NCBI RefSeq assembly: GCF_001663155.1 | Contig: NZ_CP015963.1 | Location: 868,001-932,000, forward strand | DNA: 64,000 nt | Source of the DNA: Altererythrobacter ishigakiensis | GTDB lineage: Bacteria > Pseudomonadota > Alphaproteobacteria > Sphingomonadales > Sphingomonadaceae | Direction: 5' to 3' | Shown: positions 39,301 through 47,192 of the stretch, one piece after another | Numbering within the stretch: the first letter of the stretch is position 1 | Layout of the letters: the number at the start of each line of letters is the position of its first letter | Notes under the pieces: model-generated | Told to the model about the DNA's origin: nothing | Database searches by the model: none | Seen by the model: the letters and a program-made list of their open reading frames with translations, nothing else | Position numbers and translations under genes: made by a program

Positions 39301-39483
39301 TTTGGTTACCGCGCCGAAGACAATGTCCCCGACCGCTCCATGCCTGATTGGTACATCGACAACCAGTCTCCACCACCCGGCCCGAGGCGGAGTTGGGCGA
39401 CCCAGTATTTTCAGGAAGCGGATGATCCGCTGATCCCGTCTGGTCTCATCGGGCCAGTGACGCTTAAACGGAAAGAGTTCTGA
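36304..39483 (+). CDS. GH106-like alpha-L-rhamnosidase
   Basis: The 1059-residue protein starts at TTG 36304 behind AAGGGGA, with a signal peptide ending ALSAQP. RPWAWFHVMSGNMSREGI (about 49-66), FSFHNSDGWSSSGGPWV (about 119-135) and VMIDSYEVGGQNWTAGYERKF (about 425-445, probable catalytic Glu) are hallmarks of GH106, which removes alpha-L-rhamnose by inversion with calcium. A C-terminal galactose-binding-like jelly roll (VASVRVNGNDIGTLWTAPF) is also usual. It supplies rhamnose for RhaM/RhaI. It sits 12 bp after the propeller gene and 1 bp before the DUF5060 gene. Confidence 0.9.
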   Translation: MLRVLGESRFAIAATIGAALSLGSPSALSAQPTLDELREQFAQPPSDTRPWAWFHVMSGNMSREGITTDLEAMERVGIGGIVLFSVTQGISYGPVKFNSSEYHDLVAHVAAECQRLGMKFSFHNSDGWSSSGGPWVTPEQSMKRLVWREMIVDGGRLELRLPQPSTEQGFYRDVAVIAYPALKAELADKSSTPIVTSSDPTVDLDRLMDGDFLTSDSINVPEGGTGWIQFSYSQSVPIRHLRLANIPERDVQISLEMSLDGQEFLPVRDFGKTRILRDEWEIDTAFTPVDARHFRLKFNESTSIGEIELSQLARIDNTSGQSALGYVSGNELPSLSDVHTDAVVDPESVVDLTANLSTDGSLRAKLPKGRWTLLRFGYTSTGAHNVMPSPEGNGLEVDKFSSAAFQAHYDDFIGPVIARTRAVAPDALSGVMIDSYEVGGQNWTAGYERKFEQATGIDLIPWLPLYAGRFVADKSRTEAMFKRIRKFSAQLINENYYGKFAELMDDEGLESLIQPYGNGPFDEIAVGSVASVPAGEFWVRRDDLSNLNGAVSAARIFGKPIAAAEAFTATWDDNWNFSPEFGKKWGDRAWVAGVNQFFFHRFAHQANTHVMPGMTMNRWGSHFDRSQPWWEIGGAAWFQYMARGQHLLRQGHAVADIAMVVGSNSPVVCPEKNSMIDVLPKGVEFDCLDTQTLLTRSRLEDGALVLQNGARYAMIWWPHTVKPSAREMARLAAARAASVPVAMANLGEDVEGIFFAAGLQPRLSSVGDIPSFTHRRVGGTDIVFVFNDADHARQFDLCVRMDGKHSEAWNPINGNMEFLSGTVDETGCSRLKLNLAPYESRFLLFDDHLRFRDAPEATLINEVVLSIDGNWAIRFDAHDGVTTNITGSELFDWSKNDNREIRYFAGTATYQNAFTLRREDLQHREQILLDLGQVESVASVRVNGNDIGTLWTAPFAIDIRSALRPGKNSIEIKVSNLWVNRLIGDAALPDTSGYEPEDKFGYRAEDNVPDRSMPDWYIDNQSPPPGPRRSWATQYFQEADDPLIPSGLIGPVTLKRKEF

Positions 39484-39484
39484 C

Positions 39485-41944
39485 ATGTTGATGCCGTCCT
39501 ATCGCTGGCTCATCGGGGGCTTGCTTCTGTTGATGATAGGAGCGCCCCTCTCGGCGCAAACTGTAGAGGGAGCGGGCTCGCCTTTTGAGCTTGTTACGCT
39601 CGAATTGGAAGGACCGGCGCTTGATGAGCGCTCCGGCGTAAATCCGTTCGCCGATGTCCGTCTCGACTGGACGGTCACCCGTGGCGATGAAAGCTGGACC
39701 ATGCCAGGATACTTTGCCGGATGCGGCGACGCGGCTGATACCGGATGCACCGGAGGCAATGTATGGCGAGCCCATTTCGTCCCGCCGCTCGAAGGCGAAT
39801 ACAGTTGGAAGGTTGAGTTTCGTCGCGGTGCAGACATGGCCATTTCGCCCGCGCCAGGAGAACGACTGGCGGGCAATGGGGCGCAAGGAAGCTTCTCGGT
39901 CTCCCGTCAGTCTGAAGACCCGGTCCGTGGGAGAGGACTGCTGCAGTACACCGGCGAGAGCTATTATCGCTTCTCGGGCGATGGCAGCATCTTCTTTAAG
40001 TTTGGACCAGATGCACCGGAGAACATGCTCGCCTACGATGGCTTCGATGCAACGCCCAACTACAAAGACTTCCGCAAATCCTGGGACGCGCACGCAGCGG
40101 ACTTGAGAACGGAAGGTAGGGACTACCTTTGGGGCAAAGACGGGTCTGGCAGCGGCCTGCTAGGAATGTTCGACTATTTGGTTGAGGCGGGCGCGAATTC
40201 GGTCTCTATGTTGCTTTGGAACGCGGGTGGGGATGACCGAAACGTGTTCCCGCATCTGATGGCTGTAACTGCTGAAGAATACGAGCAGATGGAGCCGCGC
40301 GCGCAGTGGAATGAGGGGCTGCTTCAGGATCGGTTTGACATTTCGAAGCTAGCTCAATGGCAGCGAGCACTGTCCTATGCCGACAAGCGCGGCTTGCATA
40401 TGCATTTTAAGTTGCAGGAGACTGAGAACGATTCATTCATGGATGAAGGAGCGCTGGGGCGCACCCGCAAGCTGTTCCTGCGCGAAATGGTCGCGCGTTT
40501 CGGACACTTCCTCGCGCTTACCTGGAATCTCGGCGAGGAGAATGTCCAACACCCAGGCGATGTGCGGCACATGGCTTCCTATCTCGCGGCACTCGATCCT
40601 TACGATCATCCGCTAGTGTTGCACTCCTACCCTGATCAGAAGCAGCGTTATCGCGCGTTTCTTGGCCCGGATACCGCGCTAAACGGGCTGAGTTTGCAAG
40701 GTCGAGAGGACGATATTTCCGACCTTCGGTTTGATGTAATCAATTGGATCACAACAGCAAAGCTGGCAGGTAAACCGCTTGTTATGGCCTATGACGAGCC
40801 CGGAAGGGCCGACGGTGGCGCAGGCGTTGATCCCGATTACCCAGACGATAAATTACCCAGCAAACGCGAGCTTGAACTCGATCCCGAACTGTTCATTCGC
40901 GACGGGCTCTGGAATGCTTTGACTGCCGGGGCGAACGGCGTTGAAGCTTATTATGGCTACAAGACCGGCTGCAGCGATCTCGATTGTCAAGATCATCGAA
41001 CCAGGGCAAGGCTATGGCGCGAAGGCCAATTGGCTCTCGATTTTTTCCGTGATCACGTCGGCGAGCGCGCAGCGCGCATGATTGCCGCAGATCATCTCAC
41101 CAGGCCTAGAGACGACTTTGTCTTCGCTGAACCCGGCGAATTTTTGGTCATTGTGCCTGGCGACGAACAGAGTGTGCTCGTAACCGGCGGTATCGAAGGC
41201 CGGTTCAGGATCCGATGGTTCGACCGCGCGAATGGTGGAGCCTTGCAAGTCGGTTCAGTCAGTGAAGTCGAAAACCGCCAACGCAATACTCCGATCGGTT
41301 CACCGCCCGAGGGCGGCAGCGGCAAATGGGTGGCAGTCGTCGAGCGGGTCGACACTGGCATACTAGTGGAGGCGGAGGACTTCGTAGAACAGCGCGCGAA
41401 TGATGTTCGCAGCTGGTGCCGATCTGCGGAATGTCCCGAGGGATGGGAGCGAGATGGCGCTGACGACTATGTCGTGCTCCTCCCTGATACCCGCGTCACG
41501 CATGATGATGAACTCGTCCACGGTGAGAACTTCAGCGCTGAGCCCGGCAAGATGGCGATCCTTTCATATGATGTGGAGTTTCCGGCTGCGGGGCGCTGGT
41601 ATCTGTGGGTCCGCACGCATGCACTCGGAACAGAGGACAACGGCATTCACGCCGGCTTGAACGGCGAATGGCCGGAAAGTGGTGCTCGCGTGCAGTACTG
41701 TGAAGGGCGTGGCCGTTGGCATTGGGACAGTCGCCAGCGCACCCGAGACAACCATTGCGGCGTCAAAGGCGGCCTCTGGCTAGATGTGCCAAGCGCCGGG
41801 AAGCACCGGGTCGAATTCTCGATGAGAGAGGACGGCTTTTCGTTCGACGCCTTCTATCTCACTCTCAGCCCTTACATGCCCGATGCGCTCAGGCGAGCGA
41901 ATGAGGAAACGAAAACTACGCCAAGAACACAGGGAGCACATTAA
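39485..41944 (+). CDS. DUF5060 glycoside-hydrolase-like secreted protein with C-terminal carbohydrate-binding domain
   Basis: The 819-residue protein has a signal peptide (APLSAQT, about residues 20-26), an N-terminal DUF5060 beta-sandwich (about 30-145; FADVRLDWTVTRG, YSWKVEFRRG), a TIM-barrel core (about 150-590; LALTWNLGEENVQHPGDV, ALTAGANGVEAYYGYKTG) and a C-terminal jelly-roll with EAEDFVE. DUF5060 proteins occur in glycan loci and often have acidic hydrolase sites; the Glu in NLGEEN is a candidate. The substrate is unknown. Start is 1 bp after GH106 and stop overlaps the next gene (TAATG), so it is made together with them. Confidence 0.75.
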   Translation: MLMPSYRWLIGGLLLLMIGAPLSAQTVEGAGSPFELVTLELEGPALDERSGVNPFADVRLDWTVTRGDESWTMPGYFAGCGDAADTGCTGGNVWRAHFVPPLEGEYSWKVEFRRGADMAISPAPGERLAGNGAQGSFSVSRQSEDPVRGRGLLQYTGESYYRFSGDGSIFFKFGPDAPENMLAYDGFDATPNYKDFRKSWDAHAADLRTEGRDYLWGKDGSGSGLLGMFDYLVEAGANSVSMLLWNAGGDDRNVFPHLMAVTAEEYEQMEPRAQWNEGLLQDRFDISKLAQWQRALSYADKRGLHMHFKLQETENDSFMDEGALGRTRKLFLREMVARFGHFLALTWNLGEENVQHPGDVRHMASYLAALDPYDHPLVLHSYPDQKQRYRAFLGPDTALNGLSLQGREDDISDLRFDVINWITTAKLAGKPLVMAYDEPGRADGGAGVDPDYPDDKLPSKRELELDPELFIRDGLWNALTAGANGVEAYYGYKTGCSDLDCQDHRTRARLWREGQLALDFFRDHVGERAARMIAADHLTRPRDDFVFAEPGEFLVIVPGDEQSVLVTGGIEGRFRIRWFDRANGGALQVGSVSEVENRQRNTPIGSPPEGGSGKWVAVVERVDTGILVEAEDFVEQRANDVRSWCRSAECPEGWERDGADDYVVLLPDTRVTHDDELVHGENFSAEPGKMAILSYDVEFPAAGRWYLWVRTHALGTEDNGIHAGLNGEWPESGARVQYCEGRGRWHWDSRQRTRDNHCGVKGGLWLDVPSAGKHRVEFSMREDGFSFDAFYLTLSPYMPDALRRANEETKTTPRTQGAH

Positions 41945-43404
41945 TGATTGCGTCATTTAGGCTGATGGCTAGCGCGTTTTCAGCGGTGCTAATGTTTGGA
42001 TCTATATCTACGCATGCAGCCGGCGCGGAAAATGCCGAGCGCGCTTACATTACCGGCTGGGACGAACTGGCCGCTCAATCGCATACGTCGGATGGGATGG
42101 AGCGTTCGCGTGATGGGAAACCGCGATTTGTGGGGCCGTTGGGAGCGCGAGCGGTAAGCTACAACGGTTTCCAGTATGTGGTCTTCTACTCCGGGCGAGA
42201 TCGGACAGTGCCACGTGAAGAAGCGGCGTCCTATGTGGTTGTTGCGCGGCGAAAGCTGGGTGGCTTCGCATGGGAATACTCGGTACTTGAGGACTACGAA
42301 GTAACATCGGATGACGCTCATAACCGGCAGACCATCGCCATCTCTGAGGGCGATGGTCGGATCCATATCTCCTTCGATCATCACAATCGCCCGAAAATGA
42401 ACTATGCTGTCACCGCCCCAGGCGTCGCGACAGACCCGGATTATGTCGTGTGGAACAACGAGGTGTTCACCTATACCGAGAATTTGGGGCGCGATCCGGA
42501 CGAACGCTTGAATGTCACTTATCCGTCATTCTCGCAGTTTCCCGGCGGCAATCTTATCGTCTATTTCCGCAGCGGCGGCTCCTACGGCGGAGAGATGCGG
42601 CTGGCGCGCTATGATGCGGCGATCGGCCGATGGGGAGAGGTCCGCAATATCTCTTCTAGGCATGGCACTTTTGACGGCAAGGAGACAACCCGCGGCCCCT
42701 ATCTGGGCGATGCAAAGGCGATGCAAGTTGGACCCGACGGTTCACTTCACGCATCTTGGGTGTTTCGCGAGCGACCCTGCGACTACACAACTAGTTCTCG
42801 AAGCGAAATCTTCTGCAACCATGGGCTTTTCTACGCCAAGTCCCTCGATGAAGGGCGTACATGGCTGCGCACAGATGGCTCGCAAATTGCCGACACGGAG
42901 CAGGGCGAGACGATATCGATCGACAACATTGGCGGACCAGTTATCGAAGTTCCCAAAGGCCTCGGCCCGAGCAATCCGTCGATCACATCGACTGTCGATC
43001 AGGTGACGGGCGAAATGCACACGCTGCTGCGGCACCTGGATCGGCGCGGGGGTAAAGCATTTTATTACCATTATCTTGGTCGGAGTGACGGCACTTGGAG
43101 GCAAACCAAGACTAATTTTGACGGCAATACCGCTTCACTGGCGGTTGTAGGCGAACGCCTTTACGCTTTCGTTGGACGAGACAAAGGCCAAATCTACTAT
43201 GCTGAGCGCCAGGATGAATTCCGGAAATGGAATCGGCTGCCGATTGAAATCGACAAGAAGCGTAAGTTCGATCCACAGGGCGGTTTCATCACATGGGATT
43301 TGTCCGCTGTAGCGCAAGGCAAGGTATCGTTGCTTTGGCATCGCGAACCAGAATCTCGCGGCTTATCAAGCCCATTGCAGATCTTCGATATCTCACTTGA
43401 GTGA
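41944..43404 (+). CDS. Secreted BNR_4 beta-propeller protein, candidate lyase (subtype B)
   Basis: The 486-residue protein starts at the ATG of a TAATG overlap. A signal peptide ends THAAGA. Blades include FQYVVFYSGRDRTV, DDAHNRQTIAISEGDGRIHIS, LNVTYPSFSQFPGGNLIVYF and MQVGPDGSLHASWVFRERP. It shares the NVTYP-F, HN and GPDG-hH motifs with the propeller at 34906 rather than the GGHGG copies. These positions correspond to propeller lyase motifs, so a second ulvan-type or rhamnose-uronate lyase is a reasonable guess. It ends the operon that begins at 31416 and converges on rhaM. Confidence 0.65.
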   Translation: MIASFRLMASAFSAVLMFGSISTHAAGAENAERAYITGWDELAAQSHTSDGMERSRDGKPRFVGPLGARAVSYNGFQYVVFYSGRDRTVPREEAASYVVVARRKLGGFAWEYSVLEDYEVTSDDAHNRQTIAISEGDGRIHISFDHHNRPKMNYAVTAPGVATDPDYVVWNNEVFTYTENLGRDPDERLNVTYPSFSQFPGGNLIVYFRSGGSYGGEMRLARYDAAIGRWGEVRNISSRHGTFDGKETTRGPYLGDAKAMQVGPDGSLHASWVFRERPCDYTTSSRSEIFCNHGLFYAKSLDEGRTWLRTDGSQIADTEQGETISIDNIGGPVIEVPKGLGPSNPSITSTVDQVTGEMHTLLRHLDRRGGKAFYYHYLGRSDGTWRQTKTNFDGNTASLAVVGERLYAFVGRDKGQIYYAERQDEFRKWNRLPIEIDKKRKFDPQGGFITWDLSAVAQGKVSLLWHREPESRGLSSPLQIFDISLE

Positions 43405-43434
43405 CTGGTGAGAAAGATTGAACGCCTTTGGCAT

Positions 43435-43749
43435 TCAGTCGTGCGAGAACTGCTTCGGAAGCAAATAAGGAAAGTCGGTCGCGGGATCGACATCTACCTG
43501 CATGATCGGCGCCATGTATTCTGCCCAGCGGGCGTTGACTTCATTGCCGGCAAGGAAGGCGGCGGTCGCCTCAAAATCATCGGTTTCAAAGTAGCCGAAC
43601 AGCGTCAGGCCGTGTTTGAAGATATGATAGTTGCGAATGCCCGACTGGCGCAGCGCTTCCGTCATTTCGGGCCAGATTTCGTCATGCCGCTTCTTGTACT
43701 CTTCCTCATATCCCGGGCGAATTCCCAGAATCCATGCATAGGATGCCAT
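43435..43749 (-). CDS. rhaM: L-rhamnose mutarotase
   Basis: The 104-residue protein shows the RhaM pattern: EYKKRHDEIWPEM with Tyr18 and His22 in the positions known as catalytic in the E. coli enzyme, NYHIF, LFGYFETDDF and the C-terminal QVDVDPATDFPYLLPKQFSHD. It speeds the alpha/beta exchange of L-rhamnose so that the isomerase receives its preferred anomer. It is divergent from kduI and shares a control region with TGATCA repeats. Confidence 0.95.
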   Translation of the reverse strand: MASYAWILGIRPGYEEEYKKRHDEIWPEMTEALRQSGIRNYHIFKHGLTLFGYFETDDFEATAAFLAGNEVNARWAEYMAPIMQVDVDPATDFPYLLPKQFSHD

Positions 43750-43822
43750 TCTCAGTCTCCCTCTTTCAATTTAGCCGCTTAGCATGCATAAGCACTCAAG
43801 AAAATCCAATAACATTCAAAGG

Positions 43823-43839
43823 TGATCATCAAGTGATCA
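43823..43839. promoter_or_regulatory. Paired TGATCA elements before kduI, candidate DeoR operator
   Basis: TGATCA occurs at 43823 and 43834 (11 bp spacing) directly upstream of the kduI ribosome site, in the rhaM/kduI divergent region. The half-site matches those at 19407, 31315 and 48898. Confidence 0.45.
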
Positions 43840-43851
43840 ATCGGAGATATC

Positions 43852-44688
43852 GTGAAACTTGACCGCAAATACGCCGCAGACCAACAACGCTACCGCACGA
43901 TGCAAAACCATGAGCTTCGCGACAGCTTTGTAGTTGCAAGCCTGATGGCAGAGGGTGAACTGGTTTTGACTTTGTCAGACATTGATCGCGGCATCGTGGG
44001 TAGCGCGGTCCCTCTTGCCGAACCGCTCGAATTCAGTTCGTTTGCAGAGCTAGGGGGCGGTGCCTTTACCGCCCGGCGCGAGGTTGGCGTGGTGAATATT
44101 GGTGGCGAGGGAACTGTCACGATAGGCAATGAGGCGTTTCCCATGGAGCGCTTGGACAGTCTCTACATAGGCCGCGGCGAGCACACTGTGAGGTTTGCAA
44201 GCGACGACCCGGCTAATCCTGCGCGCTATTATTTGGTAAGCTATCCCGCACATACCGCTTATCCGCACAAGTTGGTCAAGCAGGAGCAAGCAAACCGCAT
44301 CGATCTGGGCGGGCAAGCCACTTCCAATGAGCGCACAATTTTTCAATCACTGCGCCCCGGTATTGTTGAAAGCTGCCAGCTTGTGATGGGCTTTACGTGT
44401 CTTGCCGAAGGCAGCGTGTGGAACACATTCCCGCCGCACACACATGACCGGCGTTCCGAATTCTACTTCTACTTCGATCTGGCTGAAGATGCCCGTGTAT
44501 TCCATTTCATGGGGCGGCCAGACGAGATGAAGGCGCTACCACTGTCCAATGAAGAAGCCGCGCTATCGCCTTCGTGGTCGATGCACTGCGGTGTCGGCAG
44601 CGGGGCCTACAGCTTTATCTGGTCCATGGGCGGTGAGAACCAGGAATTCGACGACATGGACCATCTGGCTCAAGCCGAACTGGCCTGA
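43852..44688 (+). CDS. kduI: 5-dehydro-4-deoxy-D-glucuronate isomerase
   Basis: The GTG start follows CGGAG and gives 278 residues. The zinc ligands His196, His198, Glu203 (PPHTHDRRSE) and His245 (SMHCGVG) fall at the same numbers as in E. coli KduI, and the two cupin halves are complete. It converts 5-keto-4-deoxyuronate, the open form of the unsaturated uronate released by GH105, to 2,5-diketo-3-deoxygluconate for KduD. A non-homologous DhuI-like gene at 61816 may do the same reaction. It is divergent from rhaM. Confidence 0.96.
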   Translation: MKLDRKYAADQQRYRTMQNHELRDSFVVASLMAEGELVLTLSDIDRGIVGSAVPLAEPLEFSSFAELGGGAFTARREVGVVNIGGEGTVTIGNEAFPMERLDSLYIGRGEHTVRFASDDPANPARYYLVSYPAHTAYPHKLVKQEQANRIDLGGQATSNERTIFQSLRPGIVESCQLVMGFTCLAEGSVWNTFPPHTHDRRSEFYFYFDLAEDARVFHFMGRPDEMKALPLSNEEAALSPSWSMHCGVGSGAYSFIWSMGGENQEFDDMDHLAQAELA

Positions 44689-44707
44689 GTGAGAATTAGT
44701 CAGTGAT

Positions 44708-44736
44708 CAAGCGCTCTACTCGGTGTAGCGCGCTTG
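44708..44736. terminator. Stem-loop between convergent kduI and sulfatase genes
   Basis: CAAGCGCTCTAC and GTAGCGCGCTTG form a 12-bp stem with one mismatch around a 5-base loop. It overlaps the sulfatase stop. There is no T run, so terminator function is likely but unproven. Confidence 0.5.
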
Positions 44737-46203
44737 CTCTTCGAGCTCTTCGTCAAAGCGGTTGGCGAAGTCTGCTGCGATATCGGGATATTGCCGCGCA
44801 ACATCTTTGGATTCGCCAGGATCCGTGCTGAGATCATAGAGTTCCACGGCTGCGTCTTCAGACGCGCGCAGCGCTTTCCACTTTCCAATTCTCCCAGCCT
44901 GCTGGGTCACACCGATCACGCCTGAATTGGGGTCACCCAATTGGCGAGAGAAGGCCCAATACAGCATCCTATCAGGCAGCGTGGCTTCTTCATGCATCAG
45001 CAATTGGGCCAACGATACTCCATTCGCGCCCATAGCTTCGGCTGCGCCGGGCTTACCCGCAAGCGCGCCTAGTGTGGGCATGAGATCAGCGAACATCACC
45101 GGCTGGTCTTCAACGCGACCTGCCTGAACTACCGAAGGCCAGCTCGCGATGAAAGGCATATGGATTCCGCCTTCGGTCAGATCGCGTTTACCCCCGCGAA
45201 ATGGGCCTGCGGCCGCAATACCAATTGGATCTCCGCCGCCCTCTGAATGCGGCCCATTGTCAGATGTAATGATGATGAGGGTGTTTTCACGCAATCCCCG
45301 CGCTTCGAGCTTCGCCACGAGTTCTCCAACGTAGGAATCAAGTGCGGCGATCATGCCCGCTTGCACAGCGTTAGGCTCGTCGATCGCGAGCGGATAATAA
45401 TCTGGAAACTGGCTGGCAGGAGTAGGTCCGGCAAGCCCGTTGTAAGGTGTTTCAGGAAACTTGCCTCGATAGGGCGCCACGAATTCCTCTGGCGCTGCCA
45501 TTTCCGAATGTGGCGATGTGTAGCTTACAAAGGCGAAAAAAGGCGTGCTGCCATCCTGTGTATCCAGGAACTCCAGGGCATCATCGGTGAAAAGTCTTTG
45601 AGCATAACCTTCGCGCGCACCGGCCCGGTTCTCGGGAACAGGCACCATCTGGTTGTTCTCGAACATGAACATTGGGAATTGCCGGTGCGCCTGAATATTA
45701 TGGAGCAACCCTTTCCATTGCTGGAATCCCATCGCCATCGGGTCGGTCTCACCAAATGTCGTGCCGATCCCGAACTTGCCGAATAAAGCGGTTTGATAGC
45801 CTGCATCGCTGAGCAAGTGTGCCATGGTTCTGTCACCGGCGCGCAGCGAGATGGTGTTGGCCGAACTGTGGAGGCGTGAGGTATCGCGTCCCATCATCAG
45901 CGATATTCGCGATGGTGAGCACACAGTGCTGCCTGCGTAACCGTTGGCAAAGATCATTCCTTCGCGGGCGAGCGCGTCGATGTTCGGCGTTTTGATTATC
46001 TCGTGGCCGGTGATACCGAGCTGGCCGTAACCCATATCGTCAAACAGGATCAGCAAGACATTGGGGCGTGGAGCCTCTGTATCGATCTGCGCCGTATTAG
46101 CTGCACTATCGTCGGGAGCCGAAGCGAGGCTTGTCGAAGCGATGCAGCCCTGCAAGGCGAAAAGACTTGATGCGGCACACAGGGCCAAAAACTTGCGGGT
46201 CAT
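44716..46203 (-). CDS. S1-family (type I) sulfatase lipoprotein
   Basis: The 495-residue protein has lipobox LQGC (Cys20). The metal site LFDDMGYGQLG (about 53-63) and formylglycine motif CSPSRISLMMGRD with Cys95 are intact, followed by SYTSPHSE and ITSDNGPHSEGGG. This arrangement is that of arylsulfatase-A-like S1 enzymes. It removes sulfate esters from oligosaccharides in the periplasm. Its start overlaps the stop of the DUF4861 gene (TAATG), so both are translated together. The sequence is clearly different from the two other sulfatases, which suggests different sulfate positions. Confidence 0.9.
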   Translation of the reverse strand: MTRKFLALCAASSLFALQGCIASTSLASAPDDSAANTAQIDTEAPRPNVLLILFDDMGYGQLGITGHEIIKTPNIDALAREGMIFANGYAGSTVCSPSRISLMMGRDTSRLHSSANTISLRAGDRTMAHLLSDAGYQTALFGKFGIGTTFGETDPMAMGFQQWKGLLHNIQAHRQFPMFMFENNQMVPVPENRAGAREGYAQRLFTDDALEFLDTQDGSTPFFAFVSYTSPHSEMAAPEEFVAPYRGKFPETPYNGLAGPTPASQFPDYYPLAIDEPNAVQAGMIAALDSYVGELVAKLEARGLRENTLIIITSDNGPHSEGGGDPIGIAAAGPFRGGKRDLTEGGIHMPFIASWPSVVQAGRVEDQPVMFADLMPTLGALAGKPGAAEAMGANGVSLAQLLMHEEATLPDRMLYWAFSRQLGDPNSGVIGVTQQAGRIGKWKALRASEDAAVELYDLSTDPGESKDVARQYPDIAADFANRFDEELEEQARYTE

Positions 46204-47150
46204 TATTCGGACGCTCCGTTCAGGGCTTCAAGCTCTAATGCCAGCAGAGCTTCGAAAGCCTCTTTCGAGTCTATTCCCATCGGATCACGTTCCCATGCGG
46301 CAAGAAAACCGAATTGGAACTGAGGCCCGTTAAAGGCGACATAGTGTGTGGTATTGGCTAGACCGCCGTAGTCGGCCTGATCTGCGCGATAGAATAGCGC
46401 TATGCCCAAACCGTCCTTGTTTTCGCTCTGCGTGTCGCCCCAGGTTGCCACATAGCGCCATTCGCCGGGGCCTTCGTCAGACTGCAGAACCTGAGCGCCA
46501 TCGTGCATCACTATGCCGGTTGCGAGTGGAAGATCACCATCAGCATTCACACTGACCAATGTAAGCGGACTTGCCTCGCCAATCGAGTATTCTGCAACAA
46601 ATCCTCCGGTTGTGCCGTCCACAGCCTCGATGTCGCCAGCGGTGATGGTGAATGTACCCGTGTCGCCGCCAGTCGTTCCGATAGTAGCGCTTAGGTTGGG
46701 CACTGATCCGAACTGGACCGGCTCGCCATCGCGCATGATACCGATGCCGCCAATTCCAAGGCTTGGCCCGACTTTGAGCACATCCATGCCCCAGGGCGCG
46801 AGCTCATGATAGCTGCCATACTCGTTGATTTGGGCCAGCACCGGTTCGCGCACCTGCTTTCCGAAGATATCGCTGACCAGACGACCATCGAGATACATGC
46901 GATAGCCGACCAGCGCGTTTTCCCACCCGATCCCCTCATAGGGCATCATGCCGTCGCCTATCTCGTGATCCTCAGGAACGGTGAACTCGCCTACAGAAAC
47001 ATATTCGCTCTCCGGGTTTTCGCGAACTCGCAAGTCGACAACCACCGGAGCGGCGCTCTCTGCTTCTGCATTCGGGCCATTTTCCGGTGACGAACAACTT
47101 GCCAAAAGCCCCGCCAAAATCGCCAATCCGGTTTTCTTTGCAGTGTTCAA
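46203..47150 (-). CDS. DUF4861 lipoprotein
   Basis: TTG 47150, eight bases behind GAGGAG, gives 315 residues with a lipoprotein signal (LLASCSS); an ATG at 47174 would put the ribosome site inside the gene. IGWENALVGYRMYLDGR (about 78-94), HELAPWGMDVLKVGPSLGIGG and YVAFNGPQFQFGFLAAWERD identify DUF4861, a family found in glycan-degrading loci of Bacteroidetes and proteobacteria. Its biochemical role is not known; a glycan-binding or lyase-accessory role is a guess. Its stop overlaps the sulfatase start, which suggests the two act on the same sugar. Confidence 0.75.
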   Translation of the reverse strand: MNTAKKTGLAILAGLLASCSSPENGPNAEAESAAPVVVDLRVRENPESEYVSVGEFTVPEDHEIGDGMMPYEGIGWENALVGYRMYLDGRLVSDIFGKQVREPVLAQINEYGSYHELAPWGMDVLKVGPSLGIGGIGIMRDGEPVQFGSVPNLSATIGTTGGDTGTFTITAGDIEAVDGTTGGFVAEYSIGEASPLTLVSVNADGDLPLATGIVMHDGAQVLQSDEGPGEWRYVATWGDTQSENKDGLGIALFYRADQADYGGLANTTHYVAFNGPQFQFGFLAAWERDPMGIDSKEAFEALLALELEALNGASE

Positions 47151-47192
47151 TTTTCTCTCCTCGCGTCGGGTCACAGGCTTTTCAAGCGGGGG

